From CAZIPN01 sp964541225 (GTDB lineage Bacteria > Actinomycetota > Coriobacteriia > Anaerosomatales > JAAXUF01), in the NCBI GenBank assembly GCA_964541225.1, contig CAZIPN010000013.1, positions 1 to 54,469 on the forward strand: DNA of 54,469 bases, read 5' to 3'. Every line of letters begins with the position of its first letter. The stretch's first letter is position 1. Positions 8,037-17,302 of the stretch are shown here, piece after piece. The position numbers were made by a program, and so were the translations under genes. A model generated the notes under the pieces. The model was given only the letters and a program-made list of their open reading frames with translations, did not search any database and was not told the origin of the DNA.

Positions 8037-9230
8037 ATGCCGAGAAGCCCGCGCGCGATCGTCGTTGTACTGGACAGCGTTGGAGCCGGTGAGCTTCCAG
8101 ACGCAGCAGCCTACGGGGACTGTGGCTCCAACACGCTGGCGAACACGGCGCGGGCAGTCGGAGGATTGGCTATGCCGAACCTCGGCGCGATGGGACTCGG
8201 CAATATCACGGATGTTGCGGGGGTCTCGGCGGTCGAGGTGCCAACCGCATCGTGGGGACGGTGTGCGGAGGTGTCGGCGGGCAAAGACACGACCACCGGG
8301 CATTGGGAGATGATGGGTCTTGAGCTGGACCGACCGTTTCCGACCTACCCGGACGGATTCCCTGCCGAGGTGATGGACGCTTTCGTGAAGGAGACGGGGC
8401 TCGGGTGGCTCGGCAATCGCGCAGCGAGCGGGACCGCGATCATCCAGGAGCTTGGCGCTGAGCACGTCCGCACTGGCAGGCCGATCGTGTACACCAGTGC
8501 AGACAGTGTGTTCCAGATAGCGGCGCATGAAGACGTCATCGCAGTAGAGAGGCTCTATGAGATCTGTGAGATCACGCGCGAGAGGGTGGTAGTCGGGCAA
8601 CACGCGGTAGGGCGGGTGATTGCGAGACCGTTTGTTGGGCCCGATGCCGACGACCGCTACGTTCGCACCCACCGACGTCGTGACTTCGCGATCAAGCCAT
8701 TCGAACCCACGGTGCTGGATCGGCTCGAGCAAGTCGGCGTCAAGACGTATGGGATCGGCAAGATCGGCGAGATCTTCGCGTGGCAGGGCGTGTGCGAGTC
8801 TCCGCATTCGACGGACAACATGAACGGGTTCGACCATCTGCTTGCGCGAGTGAGCGACGCCGAGAGCGGGTTTGTCTTCGCGAATCTGGTGGATTTCGAC
8901 ATGCTCTGGGGGCATAGAAACGACTTCGCCGGCTACGCTCGTGGTCTCGAGGCCATTGACGCAAGGATCCCTGAACTTCTGGGTGCGATGATACAAGGCG
9001 ATCTGCTCATCGTGACAGCCGATCACGGGTGTGACCCCACGACGCCATCAACGGATCATAGTCGCGAGTACGTTCCGCTTCTTGCCCACATGAAAGGTAT
9101 CGATAGCGGTGTGCCTCTCGGCACTCGCTCGACGTTCGCTGATGTTGGCGAGACTGTGTTGGACTTCTACGGCATTGCCGGTGCTTGCGCTCGCGGCACG
9201 TCGTTTCTCGCCGAGGTGCGAAGCGCATGA
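8037..9230 (+). CDS. deoB: Phosphopentomutase
   Basis: Converts ribose-1-phosphate and deoxyribose-1-phosphate to the 5-phosphates, linking nucleoside salvage to central carbon metabolism. The 397-residue length is typical. The N-terminal metal-binding VLDSVGAGELPDA, the GKDTTTGHWEMMG segment around the phosphorylated Thr, and the C-terminal TADHGCDPT with STDHSREYVP are the alkaline-phosphatase-superfamily metal sites of DeoB. Its stop overlaps the ATG of the nucleoside phosphorylase (ATGA), so the two steps of pyrimidine nucleoside breakdown are coupled. Confidence 0.95.
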   Translation: MPRSPRAIVVVLDSVGAGELPDAAAYGDCGSNTLANTARAVGGLAMPNLGAMGLGNITDVAGVSAVEVPTASWGRCAEVSAGKDTTTGHWEMMGLELDRPFPTYPDGFPAEVMDAFVKETGLGWLGNRAASGTAIIQELGAEHVRTGRPIVYTSADSVFQIAAHEDVIAVERLYEICEITRERVVVGQHAVGRVIARPFVGPDADDRYVRTHRRRDFAIKPFEPTVLDRLEQVGVKTYGIGKIGEIFAWQGVCESPHSTDNMNGFDHLLARVSDAESGFVFANLVDFDMLWGHRNDFAGYARGLEAIDARIPELLGAMIQGDLLIVTADHGCDPTTPSTDHSREYVPLLAHMKGIDSGVPLGTRSTFADVGETVLDFYGIAGACARGTSFLAEVRSA

Positions 9231-10561
9231 GGGATGTTCCGTTCGAGGAGCTGATCGAGGAGAAACGCGACGGCCACGAGCATTCCGCTGATGAGATTCG
9301 GCGCATTGTGCGGGCATTCACCAAAGATGAGGTGCCCGAATACCAACTGTCGGCATGGCTGATGGCCGTCGTGTTGCGCGGCATGTCTGCCGAGGAGACC
9401 ATCGCGATGACTAACGCGATGGTGCACTCCGGCGAGGTTGTGGATCTCTCGGCCATTACAGGGCACAAGGTCGACAAGCACTCCACTGGGGGAGTCGGCG
9501 ACACAACGACGCTGGTTCTCGCGCCGCTTGTCTCGGCGTGCGGAGTGCCTGTCGCGAAGATGAGTGGGCGTGGACTCGGATTCACCGGCGGGACGCTGGA
9601 CAAACTTGAGGCGATTCCGGGGTTTGAGACAGAGCTGTCCGAAGCCGCGTTCGTCTCCCAGGTGCAGCGTGTGGGCATTGCGGTGATGGCACAGTCGGCC
9701 TCGATCGTTCCGGCCGACAAGAAGATCTATGCGCTGCGCGACGTCACGGGCACCGTGCCGTCGATTCCGCTGATTGTGTCGTCGATCTTGTCCAAGAAGA
9801 TCGCTGGTGGGGCCGACGGAATCGTCGTTGACGTGAAGGTTGGCTCCGGAGCGTTCATGAAGACGGAGGCGGACGCCCGTTTGCTCGCTCATGAATTGAC
9901 CGCGGTAGGAGAGTCGCTCGGCCGGTCGATTGCGTGTGTGATGACTGACATGGACCAACCACTCGGCAAGGCGATTGGCAATGGGCTTGAGGTTGCACAA
10001 GCTCTCCGCGTCCTGCGGGGAGAAGGGGACGGCGATCTCGTCGACGTGTGTCTTGCGCTTGGCGCCAAGATGCTCGTGCTTGCCGAGAAGAGCGCAGACG
10101 AACCGGAGGCTGTGCGTGAGCTTCAGGCGGCGTTGGCGAGCGGCGCTGCGCTTGAGCGCTTTCGCCAGTGGGTGGCCGCGCAGGGTGGCGACCCGAACGT
10201 GGCCGATGACATGGCGCTGCTGCCGCGATCTGCGCACGAACGCAGCGTACGCGTAGACGAGACCGGGTACGTCGCGCGACTCGACGCTGAGGCGATCGGC
10301 CGAGCAGCTATGGAGCTTGGAGCGGGGCGGCGGCGCGCGCAGGATGTGTTGGACCCGGGTGCTGGCGTGGTGTGTGAGGTTCGCGTCGGCGAGCAGCTGG
10401 ACGCGGGCGATGTGGCGTTCGTGATGTACGCGTCAACTGAGGCCTTGCTCGACGCAGGCGAAGAGCGGTTGCGCCATGCGGTGCACGTGAGCCCAGAGCC
10501 TGTCACGCCGCCCCGGCTCCTGCGAGACCTCGCTGCCAGAGATGCCGGCGAACTCACATGA
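9227..10561 (+). CDS. deoA: Pyrimidine-nucleoside (thymidine) phosphorylase
   Basis: Cleaves thymidine or uridine with phosphate to the free base and (deoxy)ribose-1-phosphate, the substrate of DeoB encoded just upstream. The signature KHSTGGVGD lies at residues 84-92, followed by KMSGRGLGFTGGTLDKLE and the glycine-rich phosphate site. At 444 residues it is of family length with the C-terminal alpha/beta domain. The start is the ATG overlapping the deoB stop. Whether it prefers thymidine (DeoA) or accepts both pyrimidine nucleosides (Pdp) cannot be told from the sequence. Confidence 0.92.
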   Translation: MRDVPFEELIEEKRDGHEHSADEIRRIVRAFTKDEVPEYQLSAWLMAVVLRGMSAEETIAMTNAMVHSGEVVDLSAITGHKVDKHSTGGVGDTTTLVLAPLVSACGVPVAKMSGRGLGFTGGTLDKLEAIPGFETELSEAAFVSQVQRVGIAVMAQSASIVPADKKIYALRDVTGTVPSIPLIVSSILSKKIAGGADGIVVDVKVGSGAFMKTEADARLLAHELTAVGESLGRSIACVMTDMDQPLGKAIGNGLEVAQALRVLRGEGDGDLVDVCLALGAKMLVLAEKSADEPEAVRELQAALASGAALERFRQWVAAQGGDPNVADDMALLPRSAHERSVRVDETGYVARLDAEAIGRAAMELGAGRRRAQDVLDPGAGVVCEVRVGEQLDAGDVAFVMYASTEALLDAGEERLRHAVHVSPEPVTPPRLLRDLAARDAGELT

Positions 10562-13197
10562 GGGTCATCGTTGGACACGCGAACCCTGACTTCGACGCGT
10601 ATGCATCCACCGTCGCGGGGACGAAGCTGTTTCCCGGCGCGCAGGGTGTGTTTCTCGGCAGTCAGAACGCCAACGTGCGGGCGTTTCACAACCTGCACGA
10701 GGAATTCCTGGATTTCGTGGACCTGAAGTCACTGGATCTCGCATCGATCGATTCCGTCGTGATGGTGGATACGCGCGACCCGGATCGGCTGGCCGAGCTC
10801 GGCGATGTGGCCCGCCGAGATGACGTCGAGGTGATCGTCTACGATCACCATCCGCGTCAAGAGGGCGACATCGAGTGTCCGGAGGATCGCTCGCGTGACA
10901 CGGGTGCTACCACGTCGATTCTGGTACACGAGATTCGCGATCGCGGCATCGGGATCACGCCTCTTGAAGCAAGCGTGATGCTTCTTGGCATCCACGAAGA
11001 CACAGGATCGCTGACGTTTCCGGGCGCCACCGCCTATGACGCCGATGCCGCGGCGTGGCTGATGGCTAACGGTGCCGACATTGAAGTGCTGAACCAGTAT
11101 CTGAGTAGGGTTCTCGACGCCGACCAGCGCGATCTGCTCGATCAGCTCACCTCGACGCTTGAGACGTGGGACGTGAACGGACAGGCGATTGGGGTCGGGA
11201 CCGCACAGGCGAGTGAGTACGTCGACTCGGCAGGAGTGCTCACTCACTACGTGGTTGAGGATCTGGGCTACCGTGTTGCGATCGCCCTCGTAGGAATGCC
11301 CGGACGCGTGCAGGTCGTCGCTCGCAGCAGGCTTGCCGAGGTAGACGTCGGCGCGGTGATGGCGCGCCTCGGCGGTGGAGGTCATTCGCAAGCTGCCTCT
11401 GCACGCTTTCGTGACGAGTCCATCACCGAGGTGCGCGACCGACTTCGCGATGCGCTTGCAGACGTTGTGGCACCGCCGCTTCGGGCGCGCGACGTGATGT
11501 CTGCTCCCGTGCGTCATGCGACGCCAGAGTGGTCGATGCGACGTGCTGGAGAGCTAATGTCGATGTGGGGACACAGCGGCGTGCCAGTGATCGATCACGG
11601 AGCGCTTGTCGGCCTCGTGACCAGGAAGGACGTTGACAAGGCGACGCGCCATGGTCTCGACCACGCACCCGTGACGGGGTTCATGACTCGCGAGGTGATT
11701 GTCGTGACGCCGCAGACCAAGCTCTCCGACCTGGAGACTCTCCTCGCAACCCGCGGAGTTGGCAGGCTGCCTGTGGTCGAGGACGGACGGGTTGAGGGGA
11801 TCGTGACTCGCAAGGATGTGCTGAGCGCCGAGCATGGGGAGGGCTATCTCGCTGGACGGGTCGCCAGCGTGCATCCGGTTGCCACGCAGCGTTTTCGCGC
11901 GGGCGTAGCGCGCCTGCTGCCGCAAGAGGTAGCCGGTGCGCTCCATCGTCTTGGTGAGCACGTTGCCCAGAAAGGTCATCGTGCCTTCGTTGTCGGTGGT
12001 TTCGTACGCGACATGATTGTGGGCGTGAAGAACCTCGACATCGACGTGGTTGTGGAGGGTGACGGTGTTGCCTTCGCCGAGACGCTCGCTGCCGAACTCG
12101 GAGTGCGAGTGAAGATCCATCGACGGTTCGGGACGGCCGTGATCGCGTTCTCAGATGACTTCCATGTGGACGTTGCGAGCGCGCGCACCGAGTTCTACGC
12201 GCGACCCGGAGCTCTGCCAACGGTCGAGCGCTCCTCGCTGCGCCAAGATCTCTTCCGTCGTGACTTCACCATCAACGCAATGGCCGCCTCGCTTGCGCCG
12301 GCAGCGTTCGGGACTGTGTCGGACCCATTCTCGGGATTGCGCGATCTTGACGCCGGGGTGGTTCGCGTCTTGCATGGTCTGTCCTTCGTCGACGACCCGA
12401 CGCGCGTGCTTCGCGCCGCACGATTTGAGTCGCGCTACGGGTTCGCGATGGACGAGGGCACCGAGCGCCTGGCCCGTCATGCCGCCGAGACGGGGATGCT
12501 CGCCGAAGTGTCGGGCGCTCGCGTACGCGAGGAGCTCCTCGACATTCTTGCCGAGAAGGCGCCAGCCTCAGCGCTTGCCAGGCTCCAGGACCTTGGGGCA
12601 CTCAGCACGCTGCTACCCAGCGGAGCGCGAAGCGAGGGCGTTCCCGACGCTGTGCGAGAAGGCGAGCGCGGGTTGTCGTTGCTCCGAGAACAGTTCCGTA
12701 CTCTGTCGGCAGATCGGATTCGGGTGCTCTTCGCTGTCATGAGCAAGGGCGCAACGAAACGTGCTGTCCAGAAATGGATCACACACCTGCACGCGGGCAG
12801 GTCGCTTGCGCGCGTCGTCGAGGAGCTTGCCGAGAGGCGCAGGTCGGTTCTGAGCATCCTTGAGAACCCAAGGGGATTGCGCGACAGTCGCTTGTACGGC
12901 GCTCTTCATCCACTCGCTGCCGAGACAGTCGTTGTGCTGTGGGCTCAAGCCAGCGCGCTCGGTCGCGAGAGGATCGAGCGCTACCTCGGCGAGTTGGCCG
13001 ATGTGCGTCCAGCGATCGGTGGCGCGGACCTCATCGATATGGGGGCAACGCCTGGCGATGCCTTCTCGGCTATACTTGCTCGTGCTCTGGACGACCGGCT
13101 TGACGGTCGCGCGATCGGACGCGAGAGCGAGCTGGCTAATCTCCGAAGGTTGGCGATCAAGGCCGGCGTCATCGGACATCGAAAGGATCGTGTGTGA
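10558..13197 (+). CDS. A-adding tRNA nucleotidyltransferase with DHH and CBS domains
   Basis: An 879-residue fusion. Residues 1-300 form a DHH/DHHA1 phosphoesterase (GHANPDFDA at 6-14, DHH at 96-98, GGGGHSQAAS at 272-281). Two CBS domains (about 308-365 and 372-425) follow, then a class II poly(A) polymerase/CCA-adding head (VVGGFVRD near 478, catalytic pair D494-x-D496) and the RNA-binding neck and body. In lineages with split CCA activities, this architecture is the enzyme that adds the final A to tRNA 3' ends; that assignment is from family knowledge. The DHH part may process nucleotides or short RNAs. The ATG overlaps the deoA stop and the stop overlaps the next GTG. Confidence 0.9.
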   Translation: MRVIVGHANPDFDAYASTVAGTKLFPGAQGVFLGSQNANVRAFHNLHEEFLDFVDLKSLDLASIDSVVMVDTRDPDRLAELGDVARRDDVEVIVYDHHPRQEGDIECPEDRSRDTGATTSILVHEIRDRGIGITPLEASVMLLGIHEDTGSLTFPGATAYDADAAAWLMANGADIEVLNQYLSRVLDADQRDLLDQLTSTLETWDVNGQAIGVGTAQASEYVDSAGVLTHYVVEDLGYRVAIALVGMPGRVQVVARSRLAEVDVGAVMARLGGGGHSQAASARFRDESITEVRDRLRDALADVVAPPLRARDVMSAPVRHATPEWSMRRAGELMSMWGHSGVPVIDHGALVGLVTRKDVDKATRHGLDHAPVTGFMTREVIVVTPQTKLSDLETLLATRGVGRLPVVEDGRVEGIVTRKDVLSAEHGEGYLAGRVASVHPVATQRFRAGVARLLPQEVAGALHRLGEHVAQKGHRAFVVGGFVRDMIVGVKNLDIDVVVEGDGVAFAETLAAELGVRVKIHRRFGTAVIAFSDDFHVDVASARTEFYARPGALPTVERSSLRQDLFRRDFTINAMAASLAPAAFGTVSDPFSGLRDLDAGVVRVLHGLSFVDDPTRVLRAARFESRYGFAMDEGTERLARHAAETGMLAEVSGARVREELLDILAEKAPASALARLQDLGALSTLLPSGARSEGVPDAVREGERGLSLLREQFRTLSADRIRVLFAVMSKGATKRAVQKWITHLHAGRSLARVVEELAERRRSVLSILENPRGLRDSRLYGALHPLAAETVVVLWAQASALGRERIERYLGELADVRPAIGGADLIDMGATPGDAFSAILARALDDRLDGRAIGRESELANLRRLAIKAGVIGHRKDRV

Positions 13198-13895
13198 GTA
13201 TCCCCTTGTTTTCGGTCATCTGGCTCGTGATGCTCATCCCGTCCATCACGTTTCATGAGTTCATGCATGGCTGGGCCGCCTACAAGTTGGGGGATCCCAC
13301 GGCCAAGAACGCGGGGCGACTCACCCTCAACCCGATCAAGTCGATCGACCCGTTCGGCTCCATCCTTCTGCCGCTTGTGGGTTTCTTCCTTGGTGGAGTG
13401 ATCTTTGGCTATGCGAAGCCGGTGCCGTACAACCCGCGCTACTTCAAGAACCTCCGGCAGGGGGAGATCATCGTCGGGTTCGCTGGACCTGCGGCCAATT
13501 TGCTGCTTGCGATATTTGGAGCGGCAATGGCGTGGGCAGGCATGGGGGCGCTCGTGCTTTCGGCTACGTTTGGGAGTGCCCTCGTACTAGTGGGAAGCAC
13601 ACTTGCCGCGGCGAATCTCGTGCTCATGTTCTTTAATCTGATCCCGATTCCACCCTTGGATGGATCGAGCATCGTTCCGCTGTTCTTGCCCAACGCGTGG
13701 CTTCCAGGATGGTACGGCATTCAACGGTACGCGTTTGCGATCTTCATCGTTCTCGTTTTCGGGATCCCCTACCTTTCCTCCCTCGTGGGGCTCGGCAGCT
13801 TCAGCCCGTTTGGCTGGTACCTGGAGCACACCGCACTTGCACTGCTCCAGTTCGCGCTTCCACCGGGTGTCGCGTCGGCCTTGGGCCTGATGTAG
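13194..13895 (+). CDS. Site-2 protease family (M50) membrane metalloprotease
   Basis: A 233-residue intramembrane zinc protease with HEFMH at 21-25 in the first helix and the second zinc motif in NLIPIPPLDG, plus about five hydrophobic segments. It lacks PDZ domains, as in the short group-3 members. Start is GTG overlapping the previous stop. Substrate unknown; family members cleave anti-sigma factors or other single-pass membrane proteins. It is a common neighbour of trpS and scpA-scpB in Gram-positive genomes, where its role is not defined. Confidence 0.88.
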   Translation: MSIPLFSVIWLVMLIPSITFHEFMHGWAAYKLGDPTAKNAGRLTLNPIKSIDPFGSILLPLVGFFLGGVIFGYAKPVPYNPRYFKNLRQGEIIVGFAGPAANLLLAIFGAAMAWAGMGALVLSATFGSALVLVGSTLAAANLVLMFFNLIPIPPLDGSSIVPLFLPNAWLPGWYGIQRYAFAIFIVLVFGIPYLSSLVGLGSFSPFGWYLEHTALALLQFALPPGVASALGLM

Positions 13896-13984
13896 TCCGA
13901 TTGGACGCGGCGTCGCGCTGGTCGCAACGTGCCTGCGTTATCATGAACCGCGCCTGTCCGCCGATCTTGGAGAGCCACACACGT

Positions 13985-15079
13985 ATGGCCAAGAAACGCA
14001 CCCTCACCGGCTATCGCCCAACCGGCAAGCTGCACATCGGGCATTGGTTCGGCAATCTGCAGAACATGCTGCGCATGCAGCATGAATACGATGCCTACTA
14101 CTTCATCGCCGACTGGCACGCGCTGACAACGCACTGGGCGGACCCCTCCCATGTTCGGGAGTCCACCGAGGAGATGGTCCTCGACTGGTGTGCCGCAGGT
14201 CTCGATCCCGAAGTGTGCACGATCTATCGGCAGTCTGATGTTCCCGAAGTCGCCGAACTCACGCTGTACTTCTCTATGGTGACTCCGAAACCGTGGCTCG
14301 AGCGTGTGCCTAGCTACAAGGAGCAGCGCGAACAGGTCACCGACAAGGACCTCGGGAACTTGGGCTTCTTTCTCTATCCGCTGATGCAGGCCGCCGACAT
14401 CACCATCGTGCTGGCCGACGCGGTGCCGGTGGGCGAGGATCAACTTCCTCACCTGGAGCTAACGCGTGAGATTGTGAGGCGGTTCAACAACACGTACGGC
14501 GAGTTTCTCGTAGAGCCGGAAGGAATCACCCCGAAAGAAGGTGCCCGTGTTCCTGGCACGGATGGTCGCAAGATGTCGAAGAGCTACGGCAACGCCATCT
14601 ACATCTCGGATACTCCTGAAGAAATGCGCGCCAAGGTGATGTCGTTTGTCACCGACCCTCAGCGCAAGCTCAAGACCGATCCAGGAGACCCCGACATCTG
14701 CCCGCTGCACGCGGTGCACCGGCTCTTCGCACCAGCTGACGAGATCGCCCAGTGGGATCAGTGCTGCCGGACTGCCGAGTGTGGGTGCGTGGCTCACAAG
14801 CGCAAGCTGGCTGACGACCTTGTCGCGTACTTCGCGCCGTTTCAGGCTAGACGGGCGGAGCTAGCCGCCGACCCGGAGTTTGCGTGGAAGGTGCTTGAGG
14901 GTGGCGCTGCCAAGGCGCGTCCGGTGACGCGCGGCGTCGTGAGCACGTGCCGCGAGCTGATGGGTGTGGACTCACGCACTGAACTCTCGGCCGGTGTGGA
15001 GCTACGCGACCCCAACGCAGTCAATCTCGTGTCCGCGCCGTCGTTTGCCGACGACGACGCTTCAGACGCCGACGCGTAG
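13985..15079 (+). CDS. trpS: Tryptophanyl-tRNA synthetase
   Basis: Class I synthetase charging tRNA-Trp, 364 residues. The nucleotide-binding HIGH (17-20) and KMSKS (196-200) are intact. Near the anticodon-binding region lies C239-x21-C261-x6-C268-x2-H271. This parallels the [4Fe-4S] site known in the Thermotoga enzyme (C-x22-C-x6-C-x2-C), with the last ligand changed to His and extra Cys at 260 and 266. The ATG start follows a GGAG; upstream extension of the frame overlaps the M50 gene and has no family similarity. Seven bases separate it from scpA. Confidence 0.95.
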   Translation: MAKKRTLTGYRPTGKLHIGHWFGNLQNMLRMQHEYDAYYFIADWHALTTHWADPSHVRESTEEMVLDWCAAGLDPEVCTIYRQSDVPEVAELTLYFSMVTPKPWLERVPSYKEQREQVTDKDLGNLGFFLYPLMQAADITIVLADAVPVGEDQLPHLELTREIVRRFNNTYGEFLVEPEGITPKEGARVPGTDGRKMSKSYGNAIYISDTPEEMRAKVMSFVTDPQRKLKTDPGDPDICPLHAVHRLFAPADEIAQWDQCCRTAECGCVAHKRKLADDLVAYFAPFQARRAELAADPEFAWKVLEGGAAKARPVTRGVVSTCRELMGVDSRTELSAGVELRDPNAVNLVSAPSFADDDASDADA

Positions 15080-15086
15080 GACAGTC

Positions 15087-15866
15087 GTGGCGTACACGGT
15101 CAAAACCGACGTCTTCGAAGGTCCGTTCGACCTGCTTCTCCACCTCGTCTCACGGCAGAAGGTGGATGTTGCCGCGATTTCTGTTGCCGGCGTCGCGGAT
15201 CAGTACCTCGAGCACATCGAGCGAATGACGGACTTGGACCTCGATGTTGCGAGCGAGTTCCTGCTTGTGGCCGCGACTCTCCTCGAGATCAAGGCCGCGT
15301 CGCTGCTTCCCAAGGAGGAAACGTATTTCGGTGATGAACTCGACGACCTGTCGCCTGAAGAAGCGCGCGACATCCTCGTCGCTCGCCTAGTTGCCTACAA
15401 GCAGTTCAAGACGGCTGCCGCCGAGCTCTCTGCGCGTATGGAAGCCGAGGACCGCATGCACCCTCGGCAAGCTGGGCTGGAGCCTCAGTTCTTGAGCCTG
15501 ATGCCAGACTATCTGGAGGGTCTGACATTGCGAGGGCTCGCGGTGATATGCGCGGATCTGATGTATCGTCGCGAGGTCTTCTTGCTCGAGGCGGAGCACG
15601 TTGCCTCCATGCCGATCTCGCTTGAACTGCATGCGGAACATGTGCGGCGCAGGTTGCAACGGGAGGGTCGTGCCCGTTTCAGCGATCTTGTCGGCGAGGA
15701 TGGCTCGGCGGAGGTGATAGTGGTGACTCTGCTTGCGATTCTTGAGCTGTACAAGCGTGGCTTCGCCGACGTGGTGCAAGATGCCGTCTTTGGCGACATT
15801 GTGATCACGCATCTGTCCGCGAAGGAAAGCTCTCGGCGGGGAATTCACCGCGAGGAGGACCACTAG
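15087..15866 (+). CDS. scpA: Segregation and condensation protein A
   Basis: Kleisin subunit that bridges the SMC dimer and ScpB in the chromosome condensation complex. The 259-residue product begins with the typical TDVFEGPFDLLLHLV followed by the helical N-terminal domain (SEFLLVAATLLEIKAASLLP) and ends with the winged-helix C-terminal region. GTG was chosen as start because it precedes this conserved N-terminus by six residues. The stop is directly followed by the scpB ATG. Confidence 0.93.
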   Translation: MAYTVKTDVFEGPFDLLLHLVSRQKVDVAAISVAGVADQYLEHIERMTDLDLDVASEFLLVAATLLEIKAASLLPKEETYFGDELDDLSPEEARDILVARLVAYKQFKTAAAELSARMEAEDRMHPRQAGLEPQFLSLMPDYLEGLTLRGLAVICADLMYRREVFLLEAEHVASMPISLELHAEHVRRRLQREGRARFSDLVGEDGSAEVIVVTLLAILELYKRGFADVVQDAVFGDIVITHLSAKESSRRGIHREEDH

Positions 15867-16490
15867 ATGACTGCTCCTGACAATGTCCGCGGTGCCCTAG
15901 AGGCGTTGCTGTTCGCGTCTGACGAGCCAGCGAGTGCGGCGCGGCTTGCTCGGCTGCTCGATGCTTCGCCAGGCGATGTCGAGGCGGTGCTTGCAGACCT
16001 AGCCGAGGAATACCGCGAATCAGAGCGAGGGTTCCAGCTGCGGGAAGTTGCCGGAGGGTGGCGGCTGTACACCCACCCGGCGTACCACGACGTCATCGAG
16101 CAGTACGTCCTGTCGTGGGACACGCGGCGGCTGTCGCAGGCTGCGCTCGAGGCACTCGCGGTTATCGCCTACCACCAGCCCGTTGCGCGTGCTGGCGTGA
16201 ATGCGGTCAGAGGCGTCAACAGCGAGGGCGTTATCGCGTCGCTGGTGGAGAAGGGACTGGTGCGCGAGATCGGTCGCGACAAGAATTCCGGAAACGCGAT
16301 TCTGTACGGGACGACGCGTACCTTCCTTGAGAAGTTCGGATTGAAGGACATCGCCGAGCTTCCACCGCTCTCGGAGTTCGCGCCCGATGCCGAAACCGAG
16401 CACACCATACGCGACCGACTCTCAGGGGGCGAGACTCCCGTGGCACGTGGCGGCGAATCTGAGGCCGATGAAGTTGAGATGATCGACTGA
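15867..16490 (+). CDS. scpB: Segregation and condensation protein B
   Basis: Partner of ScpA and SMC. The 207-residue product has two winged-helix domains: an N-terminal half with ALEALLFASDEPAS and RGFQLREVAGGWRLYT, and a second half with LSQAALEALAVIAYHQPV, RGVNSEGVIASLVEKGLV and a YGTTRTFLEKFGL ending. The C-terminal tail of about 30 residues is acidic and probably disordered. It starts on the base after the scpA stop, and rluB starts one base after its own stop. Confidence 0.94.
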   Translation: MTAPDNVRGALEALLFASDEPASAARLARLLDASPGDVEAVLADLAEEYRESERGFQLREVAGGWRLYTHPAYHDVIEQYVLSWDTRRLSQAALEALAVIAYHQPVARAGVNAVRGVNSEGVIASLVEKGLVREIGRDKNSGNAILYGTTRTFLEKFGLKDIAELPPLSEFAPDAETEHTIRDRLSGGETPVARGGESEADEVEMID

Positions 16491-16491
16491 C

Positions 16492-17298
16492 GTGGCATCG
16501 CCACCGACAAGCGACCGTCGGGAGACAGGACGCGCGCCTGCCGAGCAACCCGGTGACAGGCGGGTTCGAATGCGACTGCAGAAGTTCCTTGCGCGGGCGG
16601 GAGTGGCTTCTCGGCGAGGGAGCGAGGACTTGATGACAGCGGGGCGTGTGAGCGTCAACGGCGCGGTTGTCAGCGAGCTGGGAGCCAAGGTGGATCCGTC
16701 CTCTGATGTTGTGGCGGTCGACGGTGCGGTCGTAGCGCTCGGAGAAGAGCCGGCATACCTGGCCCTGAATAAGCCCTCCGGTGTTGTCACGACCATGAGC
16801 GACCCGCGAGGCCGTACCACGGTGGCGTCCTTGGCTCCTGTGAAGCAGCATCCGGGGCTGTTTCCTGTCGGACGGCTCGACTACGAGACGACTGGCTTGC
16901 TCCTGTTCACCACCGATGGCGAGCTTGCGCACCGTGTCTTGCATCCGCGCTGGAAGGTTGAGAAGACGTATCGGGTCTTGGTTGATGGCAGACCTACTGA
17001 AGCCGACCTCGACCGGTTGCGGGAAGGCGTATCGCTTGACGACGGATTGACTGCCCCTGCACGAGTCACCGCTCTTCGCCTCGGACCCACAAGCTACTGC
17101 GAGATCTCGATCCGAGAGGGGCGCAAACGTCAGGTGCGTCGGATGTTCTCGGCGATCGGGCATCCCGTCATAGAACTGCAGCGCACGGAGTTCGGACCGG
17201 TCGCACTCGGCGACTTGCCAAAGGCGTCGTGGCGGTATCTGTCCGGAACCGAAGTTGACGCGCTTAGGGCTGCGGTCGGACTCAAGGAAGGGGAGTGA
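16492..17298 (+). CDS. rluB: 23S rRNA pseudouridine synthase (RluB type)
   Basis: Modifies a uridine in the peptidyl-transferase region of 23S rRNA. An S4 RNA-binding domain (about 27-75, MRLQKFLARAGVASRR) precedes the RsuA/RluB catalytic domain, whose GRLDYETTGLLLFTTDG carries catalytic Asp130. The C-terminal REGRKRQVRRMF is also conserved. The GTG directly after scpB gives a 26-residue basic N-terminal extension; ATG 16570 would begin exactly at the S4 domain and is an alternative. The scpA-scpB-rluB order is widespread in Gram-positive bacteria. Confidence 0.92.
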   Translation: MASPPTSDRRETGRAPAEQPGDRRVRMRLQKFLARAGVASRRGSEDLMTAGRVSVNGAVVSELGAKVDPSSDVVAVDGAVVALGEEPAYLALNKPSGVVTTMSDPRGRTTVASLAPVKQHPGLFPVGRLDYETTGLLLFTTDGELAHRVLHPRWKVEKTYRVLVDGRPTEADLDRLREGVSLDDGLTAPARVTALRLGPTSYCEISIREGRKRQVRRMFSAIGHPVIELQRTEFGPVALGDLPKASWRYLSGTEVDALRAAVGLKEGE

Positions 17299-17302
17299 AG
17301 GC

